The translations under genes were made by a program, and so were the position numbers. A stretch of 64,000 nucleotides of DNA from an uncultured Pelagibacteraceae bacterium. GTDB lineage: Bacteria > Pseudomonadota > Alphaproteobacteria > Pelagibacterales > Pelagibacteraceae. A model generated the notes under the pieces. The model was not told the origin of the DNA. It was given only the letters and a program-made list of their open reading frames with translations, and searched no databases. Shown here piece by piece: positions 44,313 to 53,381 of the stretch (position 1 is its first letter; the number at the start of each line of letters is the position of its first letter). The stretch spans positions 51,980 to 115,979 of the forward strand of contig CACJZT010000003.1 of assembly GCA_902598015.1 (NCBI GenBank), written 5' to 3'.

Positions 44313-45521
44313 ATGTTTAAAAATTTAAGTTTAAAAGTAATTGTATTTGGATTTATATTTACATTTTTTTCAAGCTTTGGACAGAGTTTTTTTCTTGGAA
44401 TATTTAATACAAGTATAAGAGAGACATTATCGATAACTCATGGACAATTTGGCTCAATATATGCATCTGCAACATTGTGCAGTAGTTTATTACTTATTTG
44501 GGTTGGAAAGAAAATTGATGATATAAATATTTTCCGCTTTGCAATCTATGTAACGTTACTTTTATCTTTTTCTTGTTTTTTCTTTTCAAAAATTTCATCA
44601 ATAGTTTTTTTATTCATTGCAATTTTCTTAATGAGGTTTTCAGGACAAGGAATGATGTCTCATACTGCAACAACAACAGTTTCAAGATATTTTACAAAAT
44701 CTAGGGGTAGGGCATTAAGTATTTGTTGGTTTGGTTTATCAAGTGCTGAATTTATATTACCTGTTTTAATGGTATTTTTGTTGTCATTAACAACTTGGCA
44801 AAATATTTGGTCAGTAATTGCTTTATTAATTTTAATATTTTTACCGATTGCATCATTCTTTTTAGTTCGAACTGTTAAACTTGATACGAGAGAAAGAACT
44901 GATGGTGAAGAATTTAAAGAGGAAAATATTAAGCAATGGAAAAGAATTGAAGTAATAAAAGATTATAAATTTTATATAGTAAGTATGAATATGCTGGCCA
45001 TGCCTTGGATTGCAACTGGTGTATTTGTTTATCAGTCATTTATTACTGAGTCAAAAAACTGGGGACCATTTGTAATTGCGCAGTCTTTTATGTCTTATTC
45101 AGTATTTTCAGTAATTACACTTTTAATATCTGGTTTTTTAATTGATAAATTCACAAGTCGAAAACTTTTAATATTTATGAATATTCCTTTATTTCTATCG
45201 ACATTTGTAATTATTTATTTTGATGCGCAATTTACTGCATTTATATTTTTAGGTTTAATTGGAATATCAAATGGTTTGGCAAACGTTTTGGGATCCTCTA
45301 CTTGGGCTGAAGTTTATGGTGTAAAGCATATTGGATCGATTAAAGCTTTGACCACTGCTCTAATGGTTTTTTCAACAGCTTTTGGGACAGCTCTTTTTGG
45401 AATTTTAATTGATATTGGATTTTCAATTGAGAAAATAGCTATAATATCTGCACTTTATATAATAATTTCATTAATCCTTCTTTTTTTAGTTAGAAAAAAA
45501 TTAAATCCAATTTTAGTGTAA
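44313..45521 (+). CDS. major facilitator superfamily permease
   Basis: 402 residues with twelve predicted helices. MFS motifs include WVGKKIDD after helix 2, TTTVSRYFTKSRGRALSICWFG in the first half and GFLIDKFTSRKLLI in the second. It resembles oxalate/formate- and monocarboxylate-type carriers. The start codon is only eight bases from the divergent start, so its promoter must lie within the neighbouring gene. Confidence 0.9.
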   Translation: MFKNLSLKVIVFGFIFTFFSSFGQSFFLGIFNTSIRETLSITHGQFGSIYASATLCSSLLLIWVGKKIDDINIFRFAIYVTLLLSFSCFFFSKISSIVFLFIAIFLMRFSGQGMMSHTATTTVSRYFTKSRGRALSICWFGLSSAEFILPVLMVFLLSLTTWQNIWSVIALLILIFLPIASFFLVRTVKLDTRERTDGEEFKEENIKQWKRIEVIKDYKFYIVSMNMLAMPWIATGVFVYQSFITESKNWGPFVIAQSFMSYSVFSVITLLISGFLIDKFTSRKLLIFMNIPLFLSTFVIIYFDAQFTAFIFLGLIGISNGLANVLGSSTWAEVYGVKHIGSIKALTTALMVFSTAFGTALFGILIDIGFSIEKIAIISALYIIISLILLFLVRKKLNPILV

Positions 45522-45527
45522 AAATAC

Positions 45528-45556
45528 TTGATTTTGTTAATCTTGGAGTATATTTA
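45528..45556 (+). promoter_or_regulatory. predicted sigma70-type promoter of rpoZ
   Basis: TTGATT at 45528-45533 and TATTTA at 45551-45556 are separated by 17 bases. The usual start site would fall at about 45563, next to the ATG at 45564, so the transcript may be leaderless. Read as TATATT instead, the start would be slightly earlier. Confidence 0.5.
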
Positions 45557-45563
45557 ATCGCCC

Positions 45564-46091
45564 ATGGCAAGAGTTACCGTTGAAGATTGTATAGATAAAG
45601 TAGATAGCCCTTATGAATTAGTTTTAGTTGCTAAAGAAAGAGCCACTCAACTTAATTCAGGAATTGAACCTACATTAGATCGAGATAATGATAAACACAC
45701 AGTTATTGCATTAAGAGAGATAGCTGAAGAAACAATTAAAGTTCCAGATTTAACTGAAGCTGCAGTTTACAAATTAAGAAAACATGTGGAACAAATAGAT
45801 GATACTGCTGAAGAAGATGAAGATATTGGTGATGATTTTGAAAATCTGTACAAAGGTGAGATTTCAAAAAGTGGTGTACCAATTCTTCCTTCTAAAAGAG
45901 CTAGAAAAATCCCTGAAAAAATTCAAGTTTCAAAAGAAGATCTTGCTGAATTATCACCATCGGCTCAACCTGATGTTAATGTAGAAGCCCCAAGTGAGGC
46001 TGAAGAAAATGATGACGTTTCACTAGATCAAGTTTCAGAAGCAGAAGAGCAAGTTTCAGATAACGTAAGCGACGAAGAAAATAATTCTTAA
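45564..46091 (+). CDS. rpoZ: RNA polymerase omega subunit with long acidic tail
   Basis: 175 residues. The conserved omega core is [33 protein letters not shown], then [15 protein letters not shown]. Typical omegas have 70-130 residues; this one adds a long Glu/Asp-rich tail ([12 protein letters not shown], then [13 protein letters not shown] to the end). The tail is probably disordered. The gene abuts the opposite-strand CoA-transferase gene. It supports core polymerase assembly. Confidence 0.92.
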   Translation: MARVTVEDCIDKVDSPYELVLVAKERATQLNSGIEPTLDRDNDKHTVIALREIAEETIKVPDLTEAAVYKLRKHVEQIDDTAEEDEDIGDDFENLYKGEISKSGVPILPSKRARKIPEKIQVSKEDLAELSPSAQPDVNVEAPSEAEENDDVSLDQVSEAEEQVSDNVSDEENNS

Positions 46092-47234
46092 TTAAGAAAA
46101 CTCTTTTAATATTTGTTCCCTGTGTTCATCAAGATCAGGTATATCACCTCTAGTACTTTTATCTTCGTATGAAGACATTTTTATAGGATTACCTGCTAAT
46201 CTAAAATCACCAACTACTTTATGATAGGCTTTAACAATCATATTTCTTGCTTCGACTTGAGGATTTTCTACAGCCTCTTTAATATTAAATATTGGTCCGC
46301 ATGGTATCTTTAATTTTTCCATTTCACTTACCCATTCAGAAGTATTTTTTGAAGAAAGTTTATTTTCAAAAATTGATTTTAGTTCATTCATATTTTCACA
46401 TCTCAGAGAATTAGTATTAAATCTTTTATCACTGACCATTTCAGGTATTCCTAATACTTCACAAAGTTTTTCATATAATTTATCGTTACCTGCAGCAATG
46501 ATTATATAACTATCTTTTGTTTTAAATGCCTCAAACGGAGCGATTGAAGGATGTCTAGATCCCATCGGTTTGGGAATTTCATTTTTAGATAAATATCTTG
46601 CAATTGCATTTTCTAAAATCGCAATTTGGCAGTCTAACATTGAAACATCTATAAACATTCCCTTGCCTGTTTTTTGTCTATCATACAAAGCTGCATTAAT
46701 TCCGATTGCTGTAAAAAGGCCTGCTGTAATATCACCAATTGATGTTCCTACTCTTGTTGGTTCACTATTTGGATGACCTGTAACACTCATCAGTCCACCC
46801 ATTCCCTGAACGACCATGTCATAAGCCGGTAATTCTTTTAAAGGGCCAGTCTGACCAAAACCAGATGCAGATGCATATATTAATTTTGGATATTTTTTGC
46901 TTACATCTTTCCAACCATATCCCCATTTTTCTAAAGTACCTGGTTTAAAATTTTCTACTAAAATATCTGCTTTTGCTAAAATTTTATCAAAGATTTTTTT
47001 ATCATCTTCATTTTTTAAATTAAGAGCAATACTCTCTTTTCCTCTATTCAGTGACATAAAATATGCTGAATAGTCTTTTACAAAAGGTCCAAACTTTCTT
47101 GAATCATCACCAATTTCTGGTGCTTCTACTTTAATTACACGTGCACCGAGATCAGATAAAATCATTGTACAATATGGACCTACTAAAACCCTAGTAAGAT
47201 CAACAACTAATAAATTTTTTAAAGGACCATCCAT
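46092..47234 (-). CDS. class III CoA-transferase (CaiB/BaiF family), copy 2; possible malonate CoA-transferase
   Basis: 380 residues. The start MDGPLKNLLVVDLTRVLVGPYCTMILSDLGARVIKVE and catalytic Asp168 in SIGDITAGLF are family marks. It is divergent from a TRAP operon that ends with malonyl-CoA decarboxylase. I infer that it moves CoA from an acyl-CoA to malonate, supplying malonyl-CoA; the family alone does not prove this. The two copies in the window are clearly diverged. Confidence 0.85.
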   Translation of the reverse strand: MDGPLKNLLVVDLTRVLVGPYCTMILSDLGARVIKVEAPEIGDDSRKFGPFVKDYSAYFMSLNRGKESIALNLKNEDDKKIFDKILAKADILVENFKPGTLEKWGYGWKDVSKKYPKLIYASASGFGQTGPLKELPAYDMVVQGMGGLMSVTGHPNSEPTRVGTSIGDITAGLFTAIGINAALYDRQKTGKGMFIDVSMLDCQIAILENAIARYLSKNEIPKPMGSRHPSIAPFEAFKTKDSYIIIAAGNDKLYEKLCEVLGIPEMVSDKRFNTNSLRCENMNELKSIFENKLSSKNTSEWVSEMEKLKIPCGPIFNIKEAVENPQVEARNMIVKAYHKVVGDFRLAGNPIKMSSYEDKSTRGDIPDLDEHREQILKEFS

Positions 47235-47316
47235 AATAAGTACGTCATTTCCTTATATTGACTCTTCTGCTCAAGTTCAATTTAATATCATCATTATAAA
47301 TAAAAAGGGGAAAACT

Positions 47317-48327
47317 ATGTTAAGAAAAATAACATTATATTTGTCTTCAATAATTCTAGCTTTTTCAATAGTAGGATCTGCATATGCAGTTACATTAAAA
47401 GCAAGTCACCAATGGCCAGGTACACCAAGAGCTGACGGCTCTTTTGATCCACGTCATGAAATGGTGCAAATTATTGCTGATGAAGTAAAAAAAGCAAACG
47501 TTGATTTAGAAATTAGAATTTATCCAGCTAAGTCACTTTATAAGCCAAAAGAACAGTGGAAACCTATGACTACAGGTCAATTAGATATTTCTGCTTTCCC
47601 ATTAGCTTATGCATCAAAATTCCATCCAGAGTTTGATGCTACATTGATGCCAGGAACTGTAAAAAATCATGAGCATGCATTGAGATTTAATAAAGGTCCA
47701 ATGATGACTGAGATTAAAAAAATAATCAGTGATGCCGGTGTTGTAGTACTATCTGATGCATGGTTAGGTGGTGGTTTCGCATCAAAAACTAAATGTATCA
47801 AGAATCCAAGTGATGCTAAAGGACAGGTGATGAGAGCTGCAGGAAAAGCTTTCAACCAAATGTTAGAAGCTGCTGGTGCAGGTATTCAAAGTATGCCATC
47901 ATCTGAAATTTATACTGGATTACAAACTGGTGTATTAACAGGTGCAAATACCAGTTCAGGAAGTTTTGTAAGTTACAAAATTTACGAACAAGTAAAATGT
48001 GCAACTCCTCCAGGGAAATTTGGTTTATGGTTTATGTATGAGCCAATTTTAATGTCTAAGAAAAGCTACAATGCTTTAAATTCTAGCCAACAAGTGGCTT
48101 TAATGAAAGCAGGTAAAGTTGCTGAGAAATATATGACAGCTCAAGTAGAAAACTTAGATAAAAAGTTTGAGGAAGCATACAAAGCTGCAGGTGTTAAATT
48201 AGTGTATATGGATGCTGATGATCATGCTGCATGGGTTGATATTGCAATTAAATCATCTCATAAAGCTTTTGCTGAAAAAGTTCCAGGTGGCGATAAGCTT
48301 ATGGAAATGGCTTTAGCAGTTAAATAA
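47317..48327 (+). CDS. TRAP transporter substrate-binding protein, system 2 (possible malonate)
   Basis: 336 residues with a signal peptide ending at SAYAVTLKASHQW. DctP landmarks include EIRIYPAKSLYKPKEQWKPMTTGQLDISAFP and VMRAAGKAFNQMLEAAGAGIQSMPSSEIYTGLQTGVLTGA, with the carboxylate-binding Arg in QVMRAAG. An AAGGGGA site precedes the ATG. A terminator-like hairpin follows before dctQ. The neighbours suggest malonate or another short dicarboxylate. Confidence 0.92.
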   Translation: MLRKITLYLSSIILAFSIVGSAYAVTLKASHQWPGTPRADGSFDPRHEMVQIIADEVKKANVDLEIRIYPAKSLYKPKEQWKPMTTGQLDISAFPLAYASKFHPEFDATLMPGTVKNHEHALRFNKGPMMTEIKKIISDAGVVVLSDAWLGGGFASKTKCIKNPSDAKGQVMRAAGKAFNQMLEAAGAGIQSMPSSEIYTGLQTGVLTGANTSSGSFVSYKIYEQVKCATPPGKFGLWFMYEPILMSKKSYNALNSSQQVALMKAGKVAEKYMTAQVENLDKKFEEAYKAAGVKLVYMDADDHAAWVDIAIKSSHKAFAEKVPGGDKLMEMALAVK

Positions 48328-48341
48328 AATAATATATAAAG

Positions 48342-48372
48342 AACCCCTATTTATTCTCAATAAGTAGGGGTT
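48342..48372 (+). terminator. intrinsic-terminator hairpin between dctP and dctQ (system 2)
   Basis: Fourteen-base arms, AACCCCTATTTATT (48342-48355) and AATAAGTAGGGGTT (48359-48372), pair with one G-U around a three-base loop, followed by T residues to 48377. The dctQ ATG is at 48378. The right arm carries AGGGG, the only Shine-Dalgarno-like run before dctQ. Confidence 0.85.
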
Positions 48373-48377
48373 TTTTT

Positions 48378-48872
48378 ATGAAAGAAAAATACTTAAAATT
48401 CTGTGATTATGTTGCAAGAGCTTGTGGAGCTTTTGCAGTTCTAGCTTTATTGTTATCAATTCTTGTAATTGTAGAATTAGTTTTTGAAAGATACTTTTTT
48501 CAAAGAGCAATCACTTGGCAAACTGAATTAGTTACAATGCTTTTAGTTGCTTCAACATTTATAGGAAGTGCATATGTTTTAAGTGAAAAAGCTCATGTAA
48601 GTATGGAGTGGATTTACGATTTTTTATCAAAAAAAAATATTTTAAGACTTAAAATTTTTACTTCCTTAGTCAGTTTATTATTCTTCTTAATTTTATTCTA
48701 TTTTGGTTTTTTAATGGTTGAGGAAGCGTTTACTAAAAATTACTCAACAGGAACAGTTTGGGATCCTCCTTTGTGGGTACCATATTCTTCAATGATGATA
48801 GGTGCTGCATTAATGATTTTACAATATATAGCAGAGATTATTAAGCTTACTGACGAAAAGGATACTAACTAA
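48378..48872 (+). CDS. TRAP transporter small membrane subunit (DctQ), system 2
   Basis: 164 residues with four hydrophobic helices. Landmarks are FFQRAITWQTELVTMLLVASTFIGSAYVLSEKAHVSMEWIYD, the conserved DctQ core. Its ATG follows the T-tract of a terminator-like hairpin with no free ribosome site. The dctM gene starts on its last stop base. Confidence 0.92.
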   Translation: MKEKYLKFCDYVARACGAFAVLALLLSILVIVELVFERYFFQRAITWQTELVTMLLVASTFIGSAYVLSEKAHVSMEWIYDFLSKKNILRLKIFTSLVSLLFFLILFYFGFLMVEEAFTKNYSTGTVWDPPLWVPYSSMMIGAALMILQYIAEIIKLTDEKDTN

Positions 48873-50203
48873 TGGATCCATTAATAATTGCAATAATTGT
48901 TGCTGTTTTTACTTTGATAGTATTATTTTCCGGAATACCAATTGCTTTTGGTTTAAGCTTTGTATCAATAGCTCTTTTGGTTGCTTTCGAAGGTTTCCAA
49001 ATGCTAGATGTTTTTGCTGAAACTTTCTATGCGGGATTAAATTCGTTTGTCCTACTTTCAATTCCAATGTTTATATTAATGGGGATGGCAGTTGCTAATT
49101 CTCCAGCAGGAAAAGATCTATATACAGGATTAGACAGATGGTTATGGAGGGTACCTGGAGGTTTGGTTATTTCTAATATAGGAGCTTGTTCAATCTTTGC
49201 CGCACTAAGTGGATCAAGTCCCGCAACCTGTGCCGCAATTGGCACTATGGGAATTCCTGAAATGAGAAAAAGAGGATACTCAGATCAAATTGCAACAGGA
49301 ACTATAGCAGCTGGTGGAACATTAGGAGTTTTAATACCTCCAAGTATTGTTTTAATTGTATATGGAATTGCAACTGGAACATCTATTGGAAGATTATTTT
49401 TAAGCGGGTTGATACCTGGATTTATGCTTGCAGGTATGTTCGCTATCTGGGCACTGATACATAGTTACTTTATTGACAAAGATTCAGCTAAAGCTCTAAA
49501 GAATAGAACGCCTCCAACTTTCAAAGAAAAAATTGAAGTTCTACCAAGGATACTACCTTTCTTAGCAATCATTGCTGGTGTTTTATATGTTTTATATGGT
49601 GGTGTTGCTACTCCATCAGAGGCTTCAGGGGTTGGAGCCTTTTTAGTTTTTGTTTTGATTGCAGTTGTATACAAAATTTACCAACCAAAAAAAATATGGA
49701 ATATTGTCAAAGTTTCAATGAAAGAAAGTGTGATGATAATGTTTATCATTGCAGCTTCATATCTTTTTGCATTTACATTGTCACAACTTTACGTAACTCA
49801 ATCCTTAGCTCAAAGCATGGTAGAGATGAGCTCTAATAAGTGGGTGGTATTTATTTTAATAAATATATTTCTGTTGATTGCAGGTTTCTTTTTACCTCCT
49901 GTTGCTGTGATTGTTATGACTTCAGCAATATTATTGCCAGTTATAACTCAACTGGGATTTGATCCGTACTGGTTTGCAATTGTATTTACAATTAATATGG
50001 AAATTGGTCTTATTACACCACCCGTTGGATTAAACCTTTATATAATTAAAGGCATAACACCAGATGTTAGTTTGTCAGAAATTTTAAAGGGATCTATACC
50101 ATTTATGATAATTATGGCTTTAGCTATACTTATTTTGTGTATTTTTCCTGAGATTGTGACTTGGTTACCTGACAAAATAATGGGTAAAAGTCTAGGTTTT
50201 TAA
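48872..50203 (+). CDS. TRAP transporter large permease (DctM), system 2
   Basis: 443 residues, about twelve helices. Landmarks are SIPMFILMGMAVANSPAGKDLY, AALSGSSPATCAAIGTMGIPEMRKRGY, GGTLGVLIPPSIVLIVYGIATG and INMEIGLITPPVGLNLYIIKGI. It is the sodium-coupled channel subunit. The malonyl-CoA decarboxylase gene begins 15 bases after its stop, in the same operon. Confidence 0.95.
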   Translation: MDPLIIAIIVAVFTLIVLFSGIPIAFGLSFVSIALLVAFEGFQMLDVFAETFYAGLNSFVLLSIPMFILMGMAVANSPAGKDLYTGLDRWLWRVPGGLVISNIGACSIFAALSGSSPATCAAIGTMGIPEMRKRGYSDQIATGTIAAGGTLGVLIPPSIVLIVYGIATGTSIGRLFLSGLIPGFMLAGMFAIWALIHSYFIDKDSAKALKNRTPPTFKEKIEVLPRILPFLAIIAGVLYVLYGGVATPSEASGVGAFLVFVLIAVVYKIYQPKKIWNIVKVSMKESVMIMFIIAASYLFAFTLSQLYVTQSLAQSMVEMSSNKWVVFILINIFLLIAGFFLPPVAVIVMTSAILLPVITQLGFDPYWFAIVFTINMEIGLITPPVGLNLYIIKGITPDVSLSEILKGSIPFMIIMALAILILCIFPEIVTWLPDKIMGKSLGF

Positions 50204-50218
50204 TATATAAAAAACACC

Positions 50219-51526
50219 ATGTTAAATATAAAAAGAATATTCGAAACAATTGCTGATGCTGGTCAAAAAATTTTAGAGAAAAAATCATTAAAAAAATTCT
50301 CTAAAAAAAGAGACCTGATTGAGTTATGCGATGACTTGTTGTCATCTAAAGGAGCAGCATTTGGAATTACATTAGCAAGGGATATTCTTTTTAGATATCA
50401 TAACTTATCTCATGAAGATAAATTAAAATTCTTACTTCAAGTAAATGAAAAATATAAACCTGATACAGCAAATATTGATAATGCTATAAAAGACTATACA
50501 GAAAATAAAAATAGCAGGTCAATTTTAAATTTATCAAGAATTACATCAGGAATTAGAAAAGAATTGTTTATAAGATTAAACATGGCTCCTAATGGAACAG
50601 CTGAGATTGTTTCTTTAAGAGAAGATCTACAAATGTTTTTATTAAAAAATCCTGAATTAAAAGAATTAGATTATGATTTGATTGATATTTTTAAAAATTG
50701 GTTCAATCCTGGATTTTTAAAATTAAGAAAAATAACCTGGGACACTAAAGCTGCAATATTAGAAAAATTATTAAAATATGAAAAAGTTCATTCGATGAAA
50801 GATATGAATGAATTGAAAATTAGATTAGGTGAAAATAGAAGATTTTTTGCTTATTTTCATCCAGCATTAGAAGATGAGCCAATAATTTTTGTTGAGATTG
50901 CGCTAACTAAAGGGCTAGCTAAATCGATACAAGAATTAACAAGACCTAATGATGGGAAAAAAGAAGATTATGATACAGCTACTTTTTATTCAATTAGTAA
51001 CTGTCAAGAAGGGCTTTCAAGAGTTACATTGGGTAATTTTTTAATTAAAAGAGTTGTATACGAATTACAAGAAGAACTACCTGATGTAAAAAATTTTGGA
51101 ACCCTATCACCAATGCAAGGTTTTGCAGATTGGGTAAAATCATCAGAAAATGACAAAATAAGTGAGATAGTTCAAAAAGATAATTTTGTAAAAGTAGAGT
51201 TTTTAAAATCATTAGATCTTAAAATTGGAGATAGAAAATTTATAGATAATAAAGATTTACTAACAAAACTTGCTTTAAATTACTTGGCTGTGCAAAAAAA
51301 TGATCTAGGTTTTCCTATTAATGATGTATGCAGGTTCCATTTAAAAAATGGAGCTGAAATTGATGATATCGTAATTAATGCCAATGTTTCCGATGTGGGT
51401 TTTAAAAGATCATTTGGAATAATGGTTAATTATAAATATGAACTTGGAAAAATTGAACAAAATCACCAAGAGTACGTAAACGAAAAAAAAATTAACATAT
51501 CAAGCAAACTCAAAAAATATGTTTAA
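50219..51526 (+). CDS. malonyl-CoA decarboxylase
   Basis: 435 residues. The C-terminal catalytic domain shows FFAYFHPALEDEPIIFVEIALTKGLAKSIQELT, SISNCQEGLSRVTLGNFLIKRVVYELQEELPDVKNFGTLSPMQGF and CRFHLKNGAEI, which include the catalytic Ser and His of this family. The N-terminal part is the helical MCD domain. It converts malonyl-CoA to acetyl-CoA and CO2. With the TRAP transporter and CoA-transferase it makes a complete path from malonate to acetyl-CoA. It overlaps dusA by eight bases. Confidence 0.92.
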   Translation: MLNIKRIFETIADAGQKILEKKSLKKFSKKRDLIELCDDLLSSKGAAFGITLARDILFRYHNLSHEDKLKFLLQVNEKYKPDTANIDNAIKDYTENKNSRSILNLSRITSGIRKELFIRLNMAPNGTAEIVSLREDLQMFLLKNPELKELDYDLIDIFKNWFNPGFLKLRKITWDTKAAILEKLLKYEKVHSMKDMNELKIRLGENRRFFAYFHPALEDEPIIFVEIALTKGLAKSIQELTRPNDGKKEDYDTATFYSISNCQEGLSRVTLGNFLIKRVVYELQEELPDVKNFGTLSPMQGFADWVKSSENDKISEIVQKDNFVKVEFLKSLDLKIGDRKFIDNKDLLTKLALNYLAVQKNDLGFPINDVCRFHLKNGAEIDDIVINANVSDVGFKRSFGIMVNYKYELGKIEQNHQEYVNEKKINISSKLKKYV

Positions 51527-52520
51527 ATTAAATAGAACTGTTTCTGTTGCTCCTATGATGGACTGTACAGACAAACATGAGAGATTTTTCTTAAGACTAA
51601 TTAGTAAAAACGTTCTTCTCTATACTGAAATGATTGTTTCAGAAGCTATTGATAGAGGAGATAAAAAGAAACTACTAGAATTTGATATGAGGGAAAAACC
51701 AGTAGCTCTGCAACTTGGTGGTTCTTCTCCAAAATTATTAGGAAATGCAGCATATTTAGGTGAAGAATTTGGTTATAATGAAATAAATTTAAATTTAGGT
51801 TGCCCAAGTAAAAAAGTTCAAAAAAATAGATTTGGAGCTTGTCTAATTCAAGAACCAAAACTTGTTGCTGATTGTCTAAGTGAAATGATTTCAAAAACTT
51901 CATTACCAGTAACTGTTAAAACCAGGATTGGATATGACAATGTTGATCAATATGAAAATTTATATAATTTTATAAATATTTTAAAAGATACTGGTGTTAA
52001 AACATTTATCATACATGCAAGAAAGGCAATGTTAGGAAAATTTACACCTAAACAAAATTTAAATATACCACCGTTGAAATATGAATATGTAAATAGATTA
52101 AAAAAAGATTTTCATCAATTGGAAATAATAATTAATGGAGGAATAACTTCTACTGGTCAAATTAAAGAACATTTAGAAAATGTAGATGGTGTTATGATTG
52201 GAAGGTCAATTTATCATTCCCCTTATATGTTAGCAGATATTGAGAACCAAATTTTTAATAATAACGATATTTTGACAAGACAAGAAGTAGTTGAGAAACT
52301 AATTGAGTATGTAAAAGAAGAAATTAAAAAGGGTACAAGATTAAATCAAATTATGAGACATACTCTTGGTTTGTTTCATGGACAAACAGGTTCTAGTTTT
52401 TGGAAAAGATATTTAAGTGAAAATATGTGTGTAAGAGATGCCGATGTTAAGAAAATTGATCACATAATGGATAAAGTAAAATTTAATCCACAAAGCATAT
52501 CGGCAGGTCAAATTGAATAA
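51519..52520 (+). CDS. dusA: tRNA-dihydrouridine synthase A
   Basis: 333 residues. The FMN TIM barrel has VAPMMDCTDKHERFFLRLIS at the start, catalytic Cys in NLNLGCPSKKVQKNRFGACL, then VTVKTRIGYD and GVMIGRSIYHSPYML; the DHERYFLR-type motif and C-terminal RHTLGLFHGQTGSSFWKRYLSE identify DusA. It reduces uridine 20/20a in tRNA D-loops. It overlaps genes on both sides. Confidence 0.94.
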   Translation: MFKLNRTVSVAPMMDCTDKHERFFLRLISKNVLLYTEMIVSEAIDRGDKKKLLEFDMREKPVALQLGGSSPKLLGNAAYLGEEFGYNEINLNLGCPSKKVQKNRFGACLIQEPKLVADCLSEMISKTSLPVTVKTRIGYDNVDQYENLYNFINILKDTGVKTFIIHARKAMLGKFTPKQNLNIPPLKYEYVNRLKKDFHQLEIIINGGITSTGQIKEHLENVDGVMIGRSIYHSPYMLADIENQIFNNNDILTRQEVVEKLIEYVKEEIKKGTRLNQIMRHTLGLFHGQTGSSFWKRYLSENMCVRDADVKKIDHIMDKVKFNPQSISAGQIE

Positions 52521-53346
52521 TACTCTTCTTGAGATTAATAATATTTATTTTATTTTTTTAATGATGGCAGCTGCAGTTCCAGTTGGTTTTTTTGCAGGAT
52601 TTTTTGGAATTGGTGGAGGATTAATTTCAGTTCCATTTTTATTTTTCGTATTTGAAGCATTTAATGTAGATAAAGATTATTTAATGCATTTATCTGTAGG
52701 GACAGCTTTCTCAATAACAATTTTAACAGCAACAGCCTCAGTATTAACCCACAGAAAATATAATGCTGTTGATTTTAATATAATTAAAAATTATGGGACA
52801 TTTGTAATAATTGGAGTTTTCACCGGAACATTAATGGCAGCATTGATGAATACCAAAACATTATTATTCTTTTTTTCTGCCGTTGTTTTCTTTTTTGGAG
52901 CTTACCTGTTGTTACAGAGTGAAAAGAAAAAAAAGGTTAAAAAAAAATTTAATATATACCCAAGAATAATATTTGGTTTTTTGTCAGGATTAATTTCTGC
53001 TCCCATGGGAATTACCGGAGCTATGATGAATGTCCCTATATTAAGATATTTTGGCTATCCAATTAATTTAGCAATTGGAAGCTCTGCAGCTATTGGATTT
53101 ATAATAGCTTTGTTTGGATCAATAGGATTTTTTACATCTGGTTTGATGTTAAAAGCCGATATCCCACTTAGTATTGGATTTATAAATATACCTGCATTTA
53201 TAATTTTTGTTCCAATAACTACTTTTATGGCAAGGATTGGAGCAAAAACAGTCCAAGATTTAGATAGAGTTAAAACTCAAAGGTTATTTGGTGTTTTTCT
53301 TTATGTTATTGGTACTTTGTTTTTATATAGATTTCTAGTGACTTAG
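52513..53346 (+). CDS. TauE/SafE-family (DUF81) permease
   Basis: 277 residues with about eight helices. Landmarks are PVGFFAGFFGIGGGLISVPFLFFVF and FLSGLISAPMGITGAMMNVPILRYFG, the two repeated TauE/SafE motifs. The start is a TTG at 52513 within dusA; an ATG at 52561 is an alternative that would keep both motifs. Family members carry sulfite, sulfoacetate or other organosulfur anions. A GC-rich hairpin follows the stop. Confidence 0.88.
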   Translation: MNNTLLEINNIYFIFLMMAAAVPVGFFAGFFGIGGGLISVPFLFFVFEAFNVDKDYLMHLSVGTAFSITILTATASVLTHRKYNAVDFNIIKNYGTFVIIGVFTGTLMAALMNTKTLLFFFSAVVFFFGAYLLLQSEKKKKVKKKFNIYPRIIFGFLSGLISAPMGITGAMMNVPILRYFGYPINLAIGSSAAIGFIIALFGSIGFFTSGLMLKADIPLSIGFINIPAFIIFVPITTFMARIGAKTVQDLDRVKTQRLFGVFLYVIGTLFLYRFLVT

Positions 53347-53381
53347 GAGACGAGGTGGTTTCAGTCTCCCTCCGCCACCTC
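53346..53381. repeat. GC-rich hairpin element in convergent gap
   Basis: This 36-base stretch is about 64% G+C (23 of 36 by count). GGAGAC at 53346-53351 pairs with GTCTCC at 53364-53369, and GAGGTGG at 53352-53358 pairs with CCACCTC at 53375-53381. The two stems interleave with no spacer, so they are alternatives, not one pseudoknot. No U-tract follows. The rest of the gap up to 53434 is AT-rich. It could be a two-way terminator or a remnant of a structured RNA. Confidence 0.55.

Noticed and set aside
53346..53381. tRNA or tmRNA gene
   Set aside because: Only a loose 3'-end likeness; the T-arm does not pair properly and there is no 5' half or anticodon arm in the 88-base gap.
53346..53381. 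H-type pseudoknot from the two interleaved stems
   Set aside because: No bases remain between the two 5' strands, so the first loop could not cross the second stem; they are alternatives.
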